This document shows positions 16,077 through 22,931 of a DNA stretch of 64,000 nucleotides, piece by piece. Source of the DNA: a virus. The translations under genes were made by a program, and so were the position numbers. Location: positions 62,001-126,000 of IMG/VR virus record IMGVR_UViG_3300036845_000721; one strand, written 5' to 3'. Position 1 is the stretch's first letter; each line of letters opens with the position of its first letter. The notes beneath the pieces were generated by a model. The model worked only from the letters and a program-made list of their open reading frames with translations. It had not been told where the DNA came from and searched no databases.

Positions 16077-16211
16077 CTAGCCGCGCGGGTCGCGGTCTAG
16101 CTGGCTGATAATCTCGCGCTCGTCTCGCTCGGCACACTGCCGGCGGGAGATACCCGGATCGCACGTGCACGGCTGGTCCGCGCTGTCCGGCCGGTAGCTG
16201 GGGGTTTGCAT
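16077..16211 (-). CDS. Small hypothetical protein, 44 aa
   Basis: The ATG at 16211 has GGAGGATCGATC upstream, and that GGAG is the right arm of P2. Encodes MQTPSYRPDSADQPC..., with one CTC motif and an acidic/basic helical tail. The start signal is the main support. Confidence 0.5.
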   Translation of the reverse strand: MQTPSYRPDSADQPCTCDPGISRRQCAERDEREIISQLDRDPRG

Positions 16212-16220
16212 GATCGATCC

Positions 16221-16234
16221 TCCGATCGGTCGGA
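16221..16234. repeat. P2 variant overlapping a ribosome-binding site
   Basis: TCCGATCGGTCGGA. On the minus strand the right arm supplies the GGAG of the gene starting at 16211, so pairing or protein binding would mask translation signals. Confidence 0.65.
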
Positions 16235-16237
16235 ATG

Positions 16238-16483
16238 TCAGTGAACGTAGGCACCGCGATCGGTGCAGGTGAACGTGTCGCCGTCGGGCAGCGTCACCGA
16301 ATCGCCCGGCTGCAATGCCGCGTGCCAGGTGCCGGTGATCACGGTGCCGGTATAGACCGGCTGGCTCGCCTGGCAGGTGACCGCCGGCGCGTAGTGGTGC
16401 GTCAGCCGCAGCGCCGCCACTTCGGCCTGGACCAGCAGCGCGAACGCCAGCAGAATCCAGCCGGTTCGCTCCCGCCAGCCCAT
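16238..16483 (-). CDS. Small membrane-anchored hypothetical protein, 81 aa
   Basis: The ATG at 16483 overlaps the upstream stop (TGATG). A hydrophobic segment at about 8-26 (TGWILLAFALLVQAEVAAL) is followed by a beta-rich domain with two Cys (VTCQAS, FTCTDR) that could form a disulfide outside the membrane. No family is recognised. Confidence 0.6.
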   Translation of the reverse strand: MGWRERTGWILLAFALLVQAEVAALRLTHHYAPAVTCQASQPVYTGTVITGTWHAALQPGDSVTLPDGDTFTCTDRGAYVH

Positions 16484-16659
16484 CAGGCCGCTTCCTTGCG
16501 CCACGCCGCGCGCTCGGCCGCGGACGGGGAGTCCGGCCTGCCAGGCCGGTGTGGTGGCCTGGTCAGGTCGATCTTGGGCTGGTGATCGAACATCGCCTCG
16601 AACAGCGCTTGCGCGGCCAGCGCGCCGGCTGTCGGGGTGTCTTGCTCGCGGGTGGTCAT
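16483..16659 (-). CDS. Small hypothetical protein, 58 aa
   Basis: The ATG at 16659 follows a SAS (GATCAGGAGACACGATC). Helical N-terminus (QDTPTAGALAAQALFEAMFD) and a Pro/Arg-rich tail ending AAWRKEAA. It is coupled by TGATG to the membrane protein downstream. Confidence 0.55.
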   Translation of the reverse strand: MTTREQDTPTAGALAAQALFEAMFDHQPKIDLTRPPHRPGRPDSPSAAERAAWRKEAA

Positions 16660-16684
16660 GATCGTGTCTCCTGATCGTGATGCG

Positions 16685-16702
16685 GAGTGCAGGACTGCAC
16701 TC
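16685..16702. repeat. P1 palindrome
   Basis: GAGTGCAGGACTGCACTC, between the gene ending at 16706 and the SAS of the gene starting at 16659. Confidence 0.8.
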
Positions 16703-16705
16703 GGG

Positions 16706-16942
16706 TTACGGGCAGGCCCGGTCCATGCCGGGCAGGTGCGACTGCCAGTGCCCGTGGATGTGGCGGACGTAGGTCTCGCACACCGTCATCTGGCGCGGCA
16801 GGCCGTGGATGAACGACTGCACCAGCGCCACGGTGCCGGCGCGGTCCAGCCCGATGCGGAACTGGTAGTAGCTGACCAGCGCGGCGCGGAGGTTCCGCTG
16901 GTGCGCGAACATGCACAGCAGGTGATTGATGAGATGGGCCAT
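16706..16942 (-). CDS. Hypothetical His-rich helical protein, 78 aa
   Basis: The ATG at 16942 is 8 nt from the GGAG embedded in P2. Another ATG at 16948 is too close to it. MAHLINHLLCMFAHQRN... then basic/aromatic helices and HIHGHWQSH. It may bind metal. No family is recognised. Confidence 0.55.
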   Translation of the reverse strand: MAHLINHLLCMFAHQRNLRAALVSYYQFRIGLDRAGTVALVQSFIHGLPRQMTVCETYVRHIHGHWQSHLPGMDRACP

Positions 16943-16944
16943 GG

Positions 16945-17115
16945 TCATTTCTCCGATCGGTCGGAAATCAGGTCCCGTATCCACGGGAACTGCCGGATGA
17001 ACTCGCGCCATTCGGGGGACTTATCCCGCCAGGCCGGCCAGCATGACGCGCAGATGTTGCCGCTGGCTGCCTCGTAGACGTGGCCGCATAGCCGGCACGC
17101 ACGCTTGGATTTCAC
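16945..17115 (-). CDS. Small zinc-ribbon protein, 56 aa
   Basis: The GTG start at 17115 is followed by KSKRACRLCGHVYEA and CASCW, a four-cysteine zinc ribbon spanning most of the protein. Its 3' end (SDRSEK) is encoded by P2. Proteins of this size often act as adaptors or nucleic-acid binders. Confidence 0.6.
   Translation of the reverse strand: MKSKRACRLCGHVYEAASGNICASCWPAWRDKSPEWREFIRQFPWIRDLISDRSEK
16952..16965. repeat. P2 variant inside a coding end and next to a ribosome-binding site
   Basis: TCCGATCGGTCGGA; lies in the 3' end of the gene at 16945 and supplies the GGAG of the gene starting at 16942. Confidence 0.65.
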
Positions 17116-17191
17116 TGGGTCACCCCCGTCTGGGATAGGTCCTGCGCGGCCCGCAGCGCCACGGAGAGGCGCGAACACGGGCCAGCGGGTG

Positions 17192-17365
17192 TTACCAGGT
17201 AGGCCGGCTCTCGGCGCGCCGTACGGCCAGCTCTGCGCGGATCGCGCGGACGGCCGGCGGTGACGCGAGCCGCAAGTCCAGCCCGCGGAGTACGTCGGTG
17301 CGGACATCGTCCAGCCGGATCGCCGTCCACACGGGCCGCGATTCCTGGCGCATGGTTGCGTACAT
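17192..17365 (-). CDS. Small hypothetical protein, 57 aa
   Basis: The ATG at 17365 follows a perfect SAS (GATCAGGAGACAGCAACC), ending TAA at 17192. The protein is basic and helical (AIRLDDVRTDVLRGLDLRL...AIRAELAVRR). The 76 nt between it and the next gene show no convincing start. Confidence 0.55.
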   Translation of the reverse strand: MYATMRQESRPVWTAIRLDDVRTDVLRGLDLRLASPPAVRAIRAELAVRRAESRPTW

Positions 17366-17436
17366 GGTTGCTGTCTCCTGATCGTGTTAGTTCCGTCAGT
17401 GTCGTGTTTCTGGGCGATTGCCGCAGCGCGCCGCCG

Positions 17437-17454
17437 GAGTGCAGAACTGCACTC
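17437..17454. repeat. P1 palindrome
   Basis: GAGTGCAGAACTGCACTC, about 55 bp upstream of the SAS of the gene starting at 17365. Confidence 0.8.
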
Positions 17455-17482
17455 GGCCGCGCGCCACGGGTGACGTCCAGCT

Positions 17483-18124
17483 TCAGCTGACGGCCGCCAG
17501 CTCGCCAAGGGCACCGTCGCGCGAGGCACGCTGGCGGCGCGGGCGCTTGACGGCCGCCTTGATCTGCGCGTCCATCTCGGCCCTGATCTTGGCGACCTTG
17601 GCCTCGGCCGCGGTCACCTCGCCCTGGAGGCGCAGCAGGTTGGCCTCGGCCTTGGCCAGCTGCGTCGGCAGGTCATCCTCGCCGGCGCCGTCCGCGTCGT
17701 CCGCGCCGTCGCCGTCGCCCTCGCCGTCGCCCTCGCCGGCCGGCTTGCGGGACTGCACGATCGCACGCGCGGCGGCCGTGGTCATCGCTTCCTGCACCAG
17801 CTCGAACCGGTCATCCTCACGGCCGAGGATCTGGTGCACCGTCCAGGATGCGACGCCGCGCTGGTCTGCCGGGTACTGCTCGGCGACCTTGCGGAAGTCG
17901 TACAGGGACTTGCCGGGGACGTCCAGGTCAGCGGCGAACCGCTCGATCGTGCTGGCACCGTAGGTCGTGGCGACCTTGAGCGCCAGGTCACCGAGGACCC
18001 AGTTGAACTTGTACTGCGACGCGATGGCGGCGCGGCCCTGCCGGACGGCGGTGTTGTACCGGGCCGGGCTGTCTTCCACGGCCACGACGGTCTTGACGGG
18101 GGTCTTACCGGACTTGCTTGCCAT
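17483..18124 (-). CDS. HTH plus coiled-coil DNA-binding-like protein
   Basis: In this 213-aa protein residues about 35-110 (WVLGDLALKVATTYG...IERFAADLDVPGKSLYDFRKVAEQYP) match a helix-turn-helix-like module I recognise from actinophage and plasmid proteins. A Glu/Asp/Gly-rich linker (GEGDGEGDGDGADD) follows, then a Leu/Ala/Glu coiled coil and a basic tail. The layout resembles KfrA- or ParB-associated DNA-binding proteins. It is a candidate binder of P1 or P2, which is inference. Confidence 0.55.
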   Translation of the reverse strand: MASKSGKTPVKTVVAVEDSPARYNTAVRQGRAAIASQYKFNWVLGDLALKVATTYGASTIERFAADLDVPGKSLYDFRKVAEQYPADQRGVASWTVHQILGREDDRFELVQEAMTTAAARAIVQSRKPAGEGDGEGDGDGADDADGAGEDDLPTQLAKAEANLLRLQGEVTAAEAKVAKIRAEMDAQIKAAVKRPRRQRASRDGALGELAAVS

Positions 18125-18161
18125 GATGTCTGTCTCCTGATCAGTTACCTGGCGGGTTGCC

Positions 18162-18179
18162 GAGTGCAGAACTGCACTC
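18162..18179. repeat. P1 palindrome
   Basis: GAGTGCAGAACTGCACTC, upstream of the SAS of the HTH gene starting at 18124; the same gap also has P2 at 18220. Confidence 0.8.
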
Positions 18180-18219
18180 GGCGGTGCCGTCGTCTCGCGG
18201 CACTCACGGGCCGGCAATG

Positions 18220-18235
18220 TTCCGGTCGATCGGAG
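18220..18235. repeat. P2 variant
   Basis: TTCCGGTCGATCGGAG; one outer base is mismatched. It is the only gap with both P1 and P2 and lies upstream of the HTH gene. Confidence 0.6.
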
Positions 18236-18264
18236 CATCGCCGGCCCGTCAGCGGGCGGGAACG

Positions 18265-18567
18265 TTACCGGCCGGCCGTCCAGTCGGTGTCGGTGTAGGC
18301 GCAGAAGTCGGACGGCACTGCGGCCCGGTCGGCTAGCCGTCGCAGGATGCGCGCGGCGTGGCGCGGCTCAGTCGCTGCGATGCGCGCGGCATAGGCACGC
18401 TGCGCGGTCTCGGTGTCCGGGCGCGGAGGGATGTGCAGCCGCGCGCAGTCCAGCGCGCCGGCGCCGCTGTGCGGCATGCCGTGGTCGGGGCTGTCGCAGC
18501 ACTGGCGGACGTAGGCGAACGGCCGCTCGGCCGGCTCAGCTTTGGGCTGGCGGTGCGTGTCACTCAT
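18265..18567 (-). CDS. Hypothetical protein, 100 aa
   Basis: The ATG at 18567 has a SAS variant (GATCGGGAGACATGATC) upstream. Contains QCCDSPDHGMPH and two other Cys, and a helical middle rich in Ala/Arg. No family is recognised. Confidence 0.6.
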   Translation of the reverse strand: MSDTHRQPKAEPAERPFAYVRQCCDSPDHGMPHSGAGALDCARLHIPPRPDTETAQRAYAARIAATEPRHAARILRRLADRAAVPSDFCAYTDTDWTAGR

Positions 18568-18592
18568 GATCATGTCTCCCGATCTTGCGGCG

Positions 18593-18610
18593 GAGTGCAG
18601 AACTGCACTC
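18593..18610. repeat. P1 palindrome
   Basis: GAGTGCAGAACTGCACTC, between the gene ending at 18614 and the SAS of the gene starting at 18567. Confidence 0.8.
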
Positions 18611-18613
18611 CGG

Positions 18614-18772
18614 TCAGCTAGCGGTTAGGGTGTCTGCGGCGACGTCGAACAGCGTCCGGGTACCGGGCACGATAAGCGGACCGGTCGGTACGTCACCCGC
18701 GATCACCCGCGCGCCCGTGCGCTCATACAGGCAGCGTCCGCACATCTGCGTGCGCGTGCAGTTGCAGGTCAT
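18614..18772 (-). CDS. Small Cys-rich protein, 52 aa
   Basis: The ATG at 18772 overlaps the upstream stop (ATGA). MTCNCTRTQMCGRCLYE provides four Cys within 15 residues, a compact zinc-binding site, followed by a short beta-like tail. Confidence 0.55.
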   Translation of the reverse strand: MTCNCTRTQMCGRCLYERTGARVIAGDVPTGPLIVPGTRTLFDVAADTLTAS

Positions 18773-18972
18773 GACCGGCCACTCCGCTCGATGATCGCGG
18801 CCCATCCGGCCAGCGATCGGTCGCTGTCGCGGTCGGCCGCGATGCCGGCGGCGGGCAGGCTGGTCTCGCCTAGCACAGCACCGCATCGCGGGCAGGCGGA
18901 CAGTGCCAGGTCGGGGGACGTGAATCCGCATCCGTCGCAGATCACGATGGGTTTGCGGGTAGTGCGTGCCAT
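18769..18972 (-). CDS. Small zinc-ribbon protein, 67 aa
   Basis: The ATG at 18972 has GAGAGGCACGATC upstream. VICDGCGF (10-17) and ACPRCGAV (26-33) form a classic two-knuckle zinc ribbon, with a hydrophobic-acidic C-terminus. Translationally coupled to the 52-aa Cys-rich gene, so the two may act together. Confidence 0.6.
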   Translation of the reverse strand: MARTTRKPIVICDGCGFTSPDLALSACPRCGAVLGETSLPAAGIAADRDSDRSLAGWAAIIERSGRS

Positions 18973-18990
18973 GATCGTGCCTCTCAGTTG

Positions 18991-19008
18991 GAGTGCAGGA
19001 TTGCACTC
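18991..19008. repeat. P1 palindrome
   Basis: GAGTGCAGGATTGCACTC, three bases before the stop codon of the gene ending at 19012. Confidence 0.8.
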
Positions 19009-19011
19009 GGG

Positions 19012-19515
19012 TCAGTTGTCGCCTAGCCATACCGGCTGGCGGCGGACGATTGCGACCGCGCCAAGCCCGTGCAGGACCGAACGATCGGCCATGGCCGGCC
19101 GCCGCAATCCCTCGGATTCGCCGGCCAGCCGTTGCCGTACCTCCATGCCGGCCACAGCGCGAACGCCGGTCGCTACCCGCGCGATGCGCGGTGCGGACAC
19201 GTGCGTGAGCGATTCGCTGGCATACTCGGCCGATTCGGCGCGCCGGCGGACACCTCCGCCACCCATCCGCGCGGTGCCCATTGTGTTGCCGCGCGCCGTG
19301 CGGGTAACCGCGCGGCCGTCACGGTCAGTTTGGGTGACCGTGCGGCGCGGTGCGCCGGCTACCCGCCGGCCGGCCGTCGGATCGGTCCGCGCGTTGCTGC
19401 CCGTGCGGCCGGCCGTGCCGTACGTGCCCGACCGCAGTGCCGGCGGAGGTGACTTAGGCGACAGTGCAGCGCGCGACACGGTGCCTAGCTTGGCTTGCTT
19501 GTGTCGTGATCCCAT
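19012..19515 (-). CDS. Hypothetical basic low-complexity protein, 167 aa
   Basis: The ATG at 19515 is 9 nt from the GGAG of the P2 variant. Rich in Arg, Thr, Ala, Gly and Ser (ARTDPTAGRRVAGAPRRTV), strongly basic and probably unstructured. It may bind nucleic acid. Coding status is moderately secure because the flanking genes have the same strand and spacing. Confidence 0.5.
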   Translation of the reverse strand: MGSRHKQAKLGTVSRAALSPKSPPPALRSGTYGTAGRTGSNARTDPTAGRRVAGAPRRTVTQTDRDGRAVTRTARGNTMGTARMGGGGVRRRAESAEYASESLTHVSAPRIARVATGVRAVAGMEVRQRLAGESEGLRRPAMADRSVLHGLGAVAIVRRQPVWLGDN

Positions 19516-19525
19516 GGCGGGAATC

Positions 19526-19539
19526 TCCGATCGGTCGGA
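19526..19539. repeat. P2 variant overlapping a ribosome-binding site
   Basis: TCCGATCGGTCGGA, identical to 16221 and 16952; its right arm supplies GGAG for the gene starting at 19515. Confidence 0.65.
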
Positions 19540-19633
19540 ATGTCGGTGCCCCGTTAGGCACTCACTGACCAGCCCGCGCGGGGATGCTACGGGCTGGACA
19601 GTCAATGAACGGTGCGGGATCGGTGCGGGTAGC

Positions 19634-20200
19634 TCACGCGACCTTCAGGCCGGCCGCGTTGCGGCTGCGCAGGATCGATCCGATGTACGCGGAGATGTCT
19701 TCCAGCTGCCCGCTGGTCAGCGCGTCCAGCTCACGGTGCAGGACCGCGATGCGCGCGGCATCGGCCGGCTTGACGGTGGTCACGTTGTCCGTGCCGCCGG
19801 CAGGCTTGGCGGCAGGCTTGGCGGCCGGCGCGCGCTTGACGGTTTTGCCGGCCTTCTCGGCATCGGTCTTGACGGTCCGCACACTGGCCTTGACCACTTG
19901 CGCAACCTCGCCGTATTCCATGCCGGCTTCCCTGAACAGCTCCACCAGGAACGTACGCGCGGCGGTATCGGGCTTGAATCCGTCCGAGTGCAGTTCTGCA
20001 CTCACGTACTCTGACCAGGTCTCGTAACCCATGAGGTAGTGAACCTGCTGGGCGTACGCGGTAACGATCATCGCGCCGAGCGTTTCGATCGCGTTGCCGG
20101 CGGTCGTGATCTGCGCATTGATTGCCGCAGTCACGCGCGGACCGTATTCCTCATTGTTCGCGTAGCGGAAGTTGTGCGGGTAGGTCGTGGTCTCACTCAT
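19634..20200 (-). CDS. HTH-like regulatory protein, first gene of the leftward arm
   Basis: In 188 aa, the helical N-terminal half includes GYETWSEYVSAELHSDGF and then REAGMEYGEVAQVVKASVRTVKTD, a typical helix-turn-helix outline (about 92-118). A Lys/Ala/Pro linker (KRAPAAKPAAKPAGG) and a C-terminal helix pair follow. The ATG at 20200 was chosen for its GGGAG; an ATG at 20212 lacks one. The gene contains P1 (19986-20003) in its own coding sequence and another P1-like site 27 bp upstream, suggesting autoregulation. Confidence 0.6.
   Translation of the reverse strand: MSETTTYPHNFRYANNEEYGPRVTAAINAQITTAGNAIETLGAMIVTAYAQQVHYLMGYETWSEYVSAELHSDGFKPDTAARTFLVELFREAGMEYGEVAQVVKASVRTVKTDAEKAGKTVKRAPAAKPAAKPAGGTDNVTTVKPADAARIAVLHRELDALTSGQLEDISAYIGSILRSRNAAGLKVA
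19986..20003. repeat. P1 palindrome inside a coding sequence
   Basis: GAGTGCAGTTCTGCACTC, encoding part of SAELHSD in the HTH-like gene. It is the only full P1 wholly within a gene. Confidence 0.75.
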
Positions 20201-20226
20201 GATGACTCCCATGGTTTGGGGGGTTC

Positions 20227-20246
20227 CAAGTGCAGATTTGCACTTG
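20227..20246. promoter_or_regulatory. P1-like operator upstream of leftward arm
   Basis: CAAGTGCAGATTTGCACTTG, a 20-bp palindrome (A/T outermost change from P1), 27 bp upstream of the first leftward gene. The position fits an operator for the leftward promoter. Confidence 0.55.
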
Positions 20247-20803
20247 GCGCGCGGGCCAGCCGGAGTCTGATTCCGTTGCCTACGTCCATAGGTCGCGCGG
20301 TTACGTTAGGCAATCCGCCATACCGCCGCTAGGCGATACCGATTGCAGCCCGTAGCCTGTATGCGACTGTCGCGTATCCATTGGCTGGCCCAATTGCTTA
20401 GGGGACACGCGCGGCGGTTTGCTAATCCGTCCGCATGCCGTGACCTCATATCGCACTACGCGCGATAGCGGAGGATTTCACCAGGTAACCGATAGGGGAC
20501 GACCGGGTCGTGGCAAAGAGGCATGCGCGCATTCCGCACCCTTGCAATGCTCGCCAGTCACGCTAACGGCTTGGTGTCGTCACTCTGGAGTTTTCAAGTT
20601 GCGGTGCCGGCTGGTGGCCGGCTTGCTCTCACCCTCCGGGCGGAGGGCTTGCCCGTAGCCTAATGGCAATTTGGCAATATGGCAACCTGGTAAGCCGAAA
20701 ACAGGCCTTATTTCATGATCAACATGCCCTCTGACCTGGCATTATAACAGGTTGATAACGGTCTTGAGACTAGGGGCAGAATGTCCGATATGTCCGGTTT
20801 AAC

Positions 20804-20821
20804 GAGTGCAGATCTGCACTC
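20804..20821. repeat. P1 palindrome
   Basis: GAGTGCAGATCTGCACTC, perfectly symmetric, in the central region about 80 bp before the 17-bp repeats. Confidence 0.8.
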
Positions 20822-20898
20822 GGAGATGCCTTATCGGAGCCATCCTCCGGTTAAGTTTTCGCTGGTCACAGCATCGCGCTTTTACCAGGTAGCCGGCT

Positions 20899-21044
20899 CC
20901 CACGGTCGGAGGTGGCCCACGGTCGGAGGTGGCCCACGGTCGGAGGTGGCCCACGGTCGGAGGTGGCCCACGGTCGGAGGTGGCCCACGGTCGGAGGTGG
21001 CCCACGGTCGGAGGTGGCCCACGGTCGGAGGTGGCCCACGGTCG
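20899..21044. repeat. Tandem 17-bp repeats (iteron-like)
   Basis: Eight uninterrupted copies of CCCACGGTCGGAGGTGG plus a partial ninth. The copies are identical, head-to-tail and without spacers, unlike CRISPR. The 17-bp length is typical of plasmid iterons bound by Rep proteins, or of centromere sites bound by partition proteins. The period is not a multiple of three, so all frames are read in turn. Confidence 0.8.
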
Positions 21045-21069
21045 TTAGCATGGCTCACAGCTGCCCGGT

Positions 21070-21097
21070 AACTATCTTCCACGGCATGCACTTGGCA
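21070..21097. repeat. 28-bp direct repeat, copy 1
   Basis: Starts AACTATCTTCCACGGCATGC and ends ACTTGGCA; identical to 21121-21148. Confidence 0.8.
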
Positions 21098-21120
21098 TAG
21101 GGTGGCTTACCGTGGGATGG

Positions 21121-21148
21121 AACTATCTTCCACGGCATGCACTTGGCA
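21121..21148. repeat. 28-bp direct repeat, copy 2
   Basis: Identical to 21070-21097. The two are 51 bp apart start to start, and a related version (TTCCGCGGAATGCACGTGGCA) ends at 21560. Confidence 0.8.
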
Positions 21149-21580
21149 GGTAACTCGTTAGCAGCAGAGCGCAGAAATCGAACACAGATCCGCCACATTT
21201 TTGTTCGATTTTTTGGTGCGCACCTCCCAGGATGCCCGCTTCACGCGATTCTCCCCCCGAACACGATTACCCAAAGGGCGAGGTCATCGAACGATTTGTC
21301 GAAATATGGCTTTGACCTGCAAGGGAATAAAGAAATGCCTGGTGGCGCTATACCTGGTCACGCGTCGCCAATGCCGTGAACTGTCCGGCAGGCAGGCAAC
21401 GGTCGGAGACCATTTTCGAGTAGATGTTCGATAGGGTTGGCTGGAACGACCAGAAACGGCCGGAGACCGCCGCCGGCGCCGCACCCGGAGATAGCTTCCG
21501 CGGAATGGATCCCGCGTGACCGCGAGGGGTGTAAGTATGTTCCGCGGAATGCACGTGGCAGCGGTTCGTGCCCGGATCGT

Positions 21581-21748
21581 TCACACTCGCAACGACTCTG
21601 TGACCGGGACCCGTGACTGTGACGTCGCTTTTCAGTGTGACTTTGTGATCGTCGCAGGCAGCGGCCCGGGTGTGACCGGGGTGTGATTTTGAGGCCCGGA
21701 CCCCGGATCACACCTCGGATCACACTCCCGGTCACACCCCGATCACAC
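21581..21748. promoter_or_regulatory. Cluster of TCACAC / GTGTGA boxes
   Basis: TCACAC starts at 21581, 21708, 21720, 21732 and 21743; GTGTGA starts at 21635, 21670 and 21681. The four rightmost boxes are 11-12 bp apart, about one helical turn, as expected for a protein binding one face of the DNA. A similar three-box set occurs at 22828-22856. Confidence 0.55.
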
Positions 21749-21823
21749 CCCCTGACCTGGGGTTTCCCCGCCGGAACAGAATAGGTGTCATAATGGTTAT
21801 GTGGCAACGAGGCAACCAGCAGG
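21732..21823. repeat. 92-bp control-region repeat, copy A
   Basis: From a TCACAC box to GCAGG, matching 22840-22931 at equal length. It includes two boxes, the promoter-like core and GTGGCAACGAGG. Differences are scattered, so the duplication is not very recent. Confidence 0.7.
21773..21800 (+). promoter_or_regulatory. Candidate promoter upstream of HNH gene
   Basis: Two readings are possible: a CATAAT -10 (21789-21794) placing the transcript start near GTG 21801 (leaderless), or GGAAC-N18-GTT (21773-21798), which resembles ECF-sigma promoters such as sigma-R. Both are conserved in copy B at 22881. Confidence 0.4.
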
Positions 21824-22901
21824 CAAGCGCGAACAGCTGGGCAGCAGGCTGTGTGCTGGGGACGGCTGCCTAGCTCGGGTACCTTACGCAGGCCGGGGAA
21901 GGCCTCGGTACTGCGATGCGTGCCGTCGGGAAAAACTCCGGGAGCAATGGAACCGATCAGGGCGCGATAGATATGCTCGCGGGTACAGGAAACCGAGGCA
22001 GAGTCGCTTGTGCAGCGGCGGCTGCGGGCGCCGGGTTAACTACCGGCCGGAGCGGGGTTCGCGAGAGCAGCCGGTATGTCGGGATTGCCGTAAAAGGGCT
22101 CGTCAGCACGTCTGCGAGCAGTGCGGAGCGCCCTTCGAGGCGTTCGGTAAGCCGCGCCCCGGGAAGTCTCACAAGTTCTGTTCGGATTGCCGTGCTGTTG
22201 CTCGCCGACGGCGAGGAAATAGCCGGTCTTCATCCAAGGTGTCATCGCGGGCCAGGAAGCTGCGGCATACTCTGACCTGGGATTTCGTAACGGATGAGCA
22301 GATCTTCGAGCGTGATGAGGGGGTCTGCCGGGTGCCGGAATGCGACCTGGGGCCGATCCGGTTTAACTTGAAATGCCCGCACCCGCTTAGTCCGACGATC
22401 GATCACATCATCCCGCTGAGCAGAGGCGGAACGGACACCGCACCGAATAAGCGCTCTGCGCACTGGCTCTGCAATGTCCGGCGCGGGAACCGGATGCACC
22501 CAGATGACTTGCAAGTACTCTCTCCCGAGCTGGCCCCGCTAGGGCTGTTGCCTGAGCGGAGGCAGCCAAAGCCGCCGGAGTGGTGCGCGAAATGCGGAAA
22601 ATCCCAGGTCAAGCGTTCAGGAGCTGTTTGCACGAGCTGCGCGTCAGCCACCCGGGCCGAGCGGCAGGACAGGATTCTGGCATGTCGCGGGGCTGGGATG
22701 AAGTGGGCAGATATAGCCGTCCGGTTCGGGCTGAGCAGCGCCGGCGCAGCGTACAACGTCGCATACGGCCTGGGAGTTCACCGCTGTAGGTATTGCGGGT
22801 ACCTGGTACCACCCCGTCATGCCTGCGTCACACCCTCCGTCACACCTGCGTCACACCCCTGGCCTGCGGTTTCCCTGCCGGGAACAGAATCGGTGTCATA
22901 A
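21801..22901 (+). CDS. HNH homing-type endonuclease
   Basis: In 366 aa the N-terminal half has repeated Cys pairs (CAGDGC, CDAC, CSGGC, CRDC, CEQC, CSDC), likely zinc knuckles. The HNH core is TIDHIIPLSRGGTD through NKRSAHWLCN (about 198-228), and the C-terminus has a helix-turn-helix-like stretch (KWADIAVRFGLSSAGAAYNV) and another CxxC. The architecture is that of a free-standing homing endonuclease. The GTG start has no Shine-Dalgarno. Third-position base use looks less GC-biased than neighbours, and a 92-bp repeat flanks the gene, both suggesting transfer. Confidence 0.75.
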   Translation: MATRQPAGKREQLGSRLCAGDGCLARVPYAGRGRPRYCDACRREKLREQWNRSGRDRYARGYRKPRQSRLCSGGCGRRVNYRPERGSREQPVCRDCRKRARQHVCEQCGAPFEAFGKPRPGKSHKFCSDCRAVARRRRGNSRSSSKVSSRARKLRHTLTWDFVTDEQIFERDEGVCRVPECDLGPIRFNLKCPHPLSPTIDHIIPLSRGGTDTAPNKRSAHWLCNVRRGNRMHPDDLQVLSPELAPLGLLPERRQPKPPEWCAKCGKSQVKRSGAVCTSCASATRAERQDRILACRGAGMKWADIAVRFGLSSAGAAYNVAYGLGVHRCRYCGYLVPPRHACVTPSVTPASHPWPAVSLPGTESVS

Positions 22902-22931
22902 TGGTTATGTGGCAACGAGGTAATCGGCAGG
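22840..22931. repeat. 92-bp control-region repeat, copy B
   Basis: Matches 21732-21823 without net length change. It lies partly inside the 3' end of the HNH gene and directly upstream of the gene at 22944. Confidence 0.7.
22881..22908 (+). promoter_or_regulatory. Candidate promoter upstream of AbrB-like gene
   Basis: Same elements as at 21773: GGAAC-N18-GTT and CATAAT at 22897-22902, preceded by TCACAC boxes at 22828, 22840 and 22851. Confidence 0.4.

Larger units (their letters stand above)
20247..21800. other. Central non-coding control region
   Basis: About 1.55 kb between divergent arms with lower GC content than the genes. It holds a P1 copy (20804), tandem 17-bp repeats (20899-21044), two 28-bp direct repeats (21070, 21121) with a degenerate third copy near 21538, a TTCCGCGGAA palindrome at 21541, and phased TCACAC/GTGTGA boxes (21581-21748). 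Frames that cross the repeats are products of the repeat itself. This is a good candidate for replication origin, centromere or master promoter region. Confidence 0.6.

Noticed and set aside
17112-17330. 72-aa minus-strand frame
   Set aside because: Conflicts with the SAS-started 57-aa gene (17192-17365); its only ATG lies inside that gene without a ribosome-binding site.
20899-21044. CRISPR array
   Set aside because: Units are contiguous with no spacers and only 17 bp long; no cas genes.
20799-21100. Several overlapping frames on both strands through the 17-bp repeats
   Set aside because: The repeat has no stop codons in any frame and 17 is not a multiple of three; the predicted proteins are artefacts of the repeat.
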